23,423 bases of DNA. Origin: a virus. Every line of letters starts with the position of its first letter. The first letter of the stretch is position 1. Below, piece by piece: positions 21,658-23,423 of the stretch. The stretch is from the IMG/VR virus record IMGVR_UViG_3300035698_002928, positions 1-23,423 of that record; one strand, written 5' to 3'. The translations under genes were made by a program, and so were the position numbers. Below the pieces are notes generated by a model. It saw only the letters and a list, made by a program, of their open reading frames with translations, was not told the DNA's origin and ran no database searches.

Positions 21658-23423
21658 GTGGCTACATATAGTAGAGTAGGAAATAACCCAAATCCATCAG
21701 GTGGTCAAAATGCTGGATTTTATAATAGAATTTTAAGAGGTCTTTCAAAATATGGGATGACTTGGGATGACGATAGAATTAAAAATACATATTCTATTGG
21801 ACCACAAGAAGATACTAGTGATTTAATATATGAACCTGGTACAAATATGTATGACCTTTTCACTAAAAAAGTTATAGCAAGAATATTAGAACAAAAGTCT
21901 GTAGCATATTTAGATAGAACATATTTTGATAAAAGAAAAATTTTAAGACAGTATTCAATTAAAGATGAGATTAAAGAATATATCACTCAAATAACTGATG
22001 AAGCTGTTATGTTTGATGAAGATAATCATTTTTGTAATATTAGAAATTTACCTGATAATTTTAATACTGAAATAAGACAAAGATATAGAGATAATTTTGA
22101 TAGATTGATGAATGATTTTAGATTATTTGATGGTACTACAGCTTGGAGTTATTTTAAAAATTTATTAATTGATGGATATATTTCATATGAAATTGTTTAT
22201 GATAAGAAACAAAAGAATGTAATAGATATATCACCAATTGATCCAATAACATTAATTATTGCAACAGATCCAGGTACTAATACTATTATATGGATACAAC
22301 ATCCTGATAATCCACAATTAAGAAGAGTTTTATTAGATTCACAAATTGTATATATTTCATATTCAAATAATAATGAATATTTTGAAACTAGTTATGTTGA
22401 AAATTTAATTAGACCTTATAACCAATTAAAAATGTTGGAACAAACTAAGATTCTTTATAATATAAATCAAGCATCTATTTATAAGAAATTTGTAATACCT
22501 ACAAATGGTTTAACAAGACAACAAGCAGAACAACAAATAACTCAGTTAATGTCTGAATATCATGAAGATGTCCAATGGGATGATCAAATGGGTACTATGA
22601 GTATAAATGGTAGTCAAGATATTCCACTTAGTAAAGATATATGGTTACCAGGTGGTGGAGAAGGTGGATCACCAGAAATAAATATTGAAACACCAGGTGG
22701 TATTGATTTAAATGAAGATATGATGTTAGGTTGGTTTTATAAGAAATTAAAAAGAGCAACAAAAATACCATTTAGTAGATTTGATGAAGATAGTGGTGGT
22801 GGTAATGTATATAACGATGCGTCAGATATTACAAGAGATGAAATTAAATTTAAAAATTTCGTTAATAGGTTAAGAACAATTTTTAAAGAATTGATTATTA
22901 AACCTTTAAGAATTCAAATGATATTGGATTTTCCAGAACTTAAAGATGATTATCTTTTAAGTAATTCAATTGAAGTTGATTTTAATACTAATGAATTATT
23001 TGAAGAATGGAAATATTTAAATAATTTACAAAAAAGATCAGATATAGCATCTGCATTAAATGCCAATTTAATGGATGCTGAAGGTAATCCTTTCTTTGAT
23101 GTAGAATGGTTAGTTAGAAATATTATGAAACTAACAGACGAGGAAATCGAAGAAAATAATAAATATAAATTAATGAGACAAAATCAACAAGGTGGAGAAG
23201 GCGGTGAAGGCGGACCTGAAGGTGGCGGCGGAGGTGATTTCGGTGGCGGCGGAGGTGATTTCGGTGGCGGCGGAGGTGATTTCGGTGGAGGTGGACAAGA
23301 CTTTGGTGGTGGACAAGACTTTGGTGGTGGACAAGACTTTGGTGGTGGACAAGACTTTGGTGGTGGACAAGACTTTGGTGGTGGACAAGACTTTGGTGGT
23401 GGACAAGACTTTGGTGGTGGACA
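21658..23423 (+). CDS. 20: Portal vertex protein, T4 gp20-like (3'-partial)
   Basis: 588 residues are visible and the frame is open to the window end. GTG at 21658 is the start: a TAA lies directly before it, conserved-looking sequence begins at once (ATYSRVGNNPNP), and the promoter spacing fits. gp20-type features include ITDEAVMFDED, FKNLLIDGYISYEIVYDKK, VYISYSN, LEQTKILYNIN, GLTRQQAEQQITQLMSEY, the DIWLPGG segment, and GWFYKKLKRATKIPFSRFD (358-376), which aligns with the conserved WF...L....VP.SR of T4. It forms the ring through which DNA enters the capsid. From about residue 510 it becomes a Gly-rich tail with GGGGGDF and GGGQDF repeats, more G/C-rich than the rest. Confidence 0.88.
   Translation, partial: MATYSRVGNNPNPSGGQNAGFYNRILRGLSKYGMTWDDDRIKNTYSIGPQEDTSDLIYEPGTNMYDLFTKKVIARILEQKSVAYLDRTYFDKRKILRQYSIKDEIKEYITQITDEAVMFDEDNHFCNIRNLPDNFNTEIRQRYRDNFDRLMNDFRLFDGTTAWSYFKNLLIDGYISYEIVYDKKQKNVIDISPIDPITLIIATDPGTNTIIWIQHPDNPQLRRVLLDSQIVYISYSNNNEYFETSYVENLIRPYNQLKMLEQTKILYNINQASIYKKFVIPTNGLTRQQAEQQITQLMSEYHEDVQWDDQMGTMSINGSQDIPLSKDIWLPGGGEGGSPEINIETPGGIDLNEDMMLGWFYKKLKRATKIPFSRFDEDSGGGNVYNDASDITRDEIKFKNFVNRLRTIFKELIIKPLRIQMILDFPELKDDYLLSNSIEVDFNTNELFEEWKYLNNLQKRSDIASALNANLMDAEGNPFFDVEWLVRNIMKLTDEEIEENNKYKLMRQNQQGGEGGEGGPEGGGGGDFGGGGGDFGGGGGDFGGGGQDFGGGQDFGGGQDFGGGQDFGGGQDFGGGQDFGGGQDFGGG
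23221..23423 (+). repeat. Tandem Gly-rich coding repeats in portal tail
   Basis: Three exact 21-base units (23221-23283, encoding GGGGGDF) are followed by one hybrid unit (23284-23304, GGGGQDF), six exact 18-base units (23305-23412, GGGQDF) and an 11-base partial unit at the edge. DNA identity between units implies recent expansion. The array continues beyond the window. Confidence 0.95.

Noticed and set aside
21720-21986. Minus-strand ORF of 88 codons
   Set aside because: It overlaps the conserved N-terminal part of the portal gene and has no supporting features.
23170-23406. Minus-strand ORF with Ser-Thr-Thr-Lys-Val-Leu repeats
   Set aside because: It is the antisense shadow of the Gly-rich portal tail, whose forward frame continues an unmistakable portal protein.
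23221-23423. Possible CRISPR-like tandem array
   Set aside because: Units are contiguous, identical and in frame, with no spacers.

Overview
The window is part of a large, very AT-rich tailed-phage genome (Caudoviricetes) with a contractile, T4-like tail. The evidence is a set of recognisable T4-type proteins: a gp6-like baseplate wedge protein (2548-4398), a gp15-like tail completion protein (17335-18201), a gp55-like late sigma factor (19773-20147), a gp4-like head-completion endonuclease (20369-20875) and a gp20-like portal protein (21658 to the window end). Start codons are preceded by A/T-rich leaders with no Shine-Dalgarno motif, and the fibre genes use Gly-Thr-Ser collagen-like repeats. 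Both would fit a Bacteroidota host, but that is inference. No tRNA, rRNA, CRISPR array, insertion sequence or integrase was seen.

Layout. 1-5631 (+): a baseplate/structural block that opens inside a gene and includes the gp6-like wedge plus small unknown proteins. 5634-5657: a perfect palindrome that can terminate transcription from both sides. 5681-10116 (-): two large multidomain glycosyltransferases facing the structural genes. 10135-10195: back-to-back promoters. 10215-13412 (+): a fibre module with a collagen-like protein, a lectin-like beta domain in another frame, a NodB-type deacetylase-like protein and a 28-residue ORF. 13480-17093 (+): a glycosyltransferase/methyltransferase cassette of a GT8-GT9 fusion, a GT8-like protein, a GT2 enzyme and a methyltransferase broken by a -1 frame shift. 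17142-17291: a startless gene remnant. 17335 to the end (+): tail completion, a coiled-coil protein, late sigma, gp4, an unknown protein and the portal, which ends in a Gly-rich tandem repeat cut by the window edge.

How it fits together. The gp55-like sigma factor probably reads a late promoter that recurs here, TTTAATATAWAA. It lies in gaps before the wedge, portal, fibre and glycosyltransferase genes, usually 19-21 nt before the start codon and on both strands. The sugar-modifying genes therefore appear to be expressed with the virion genes, suggesting (inference) that they modify the particle or the cell surface late in infection. The main oddities are two -1 frame breaks (methyltransferase and fibre gene), a promoter placed before a gene that has lost its ATG, and several glycosyltransferase domains whose catalytic motifs have decayed.
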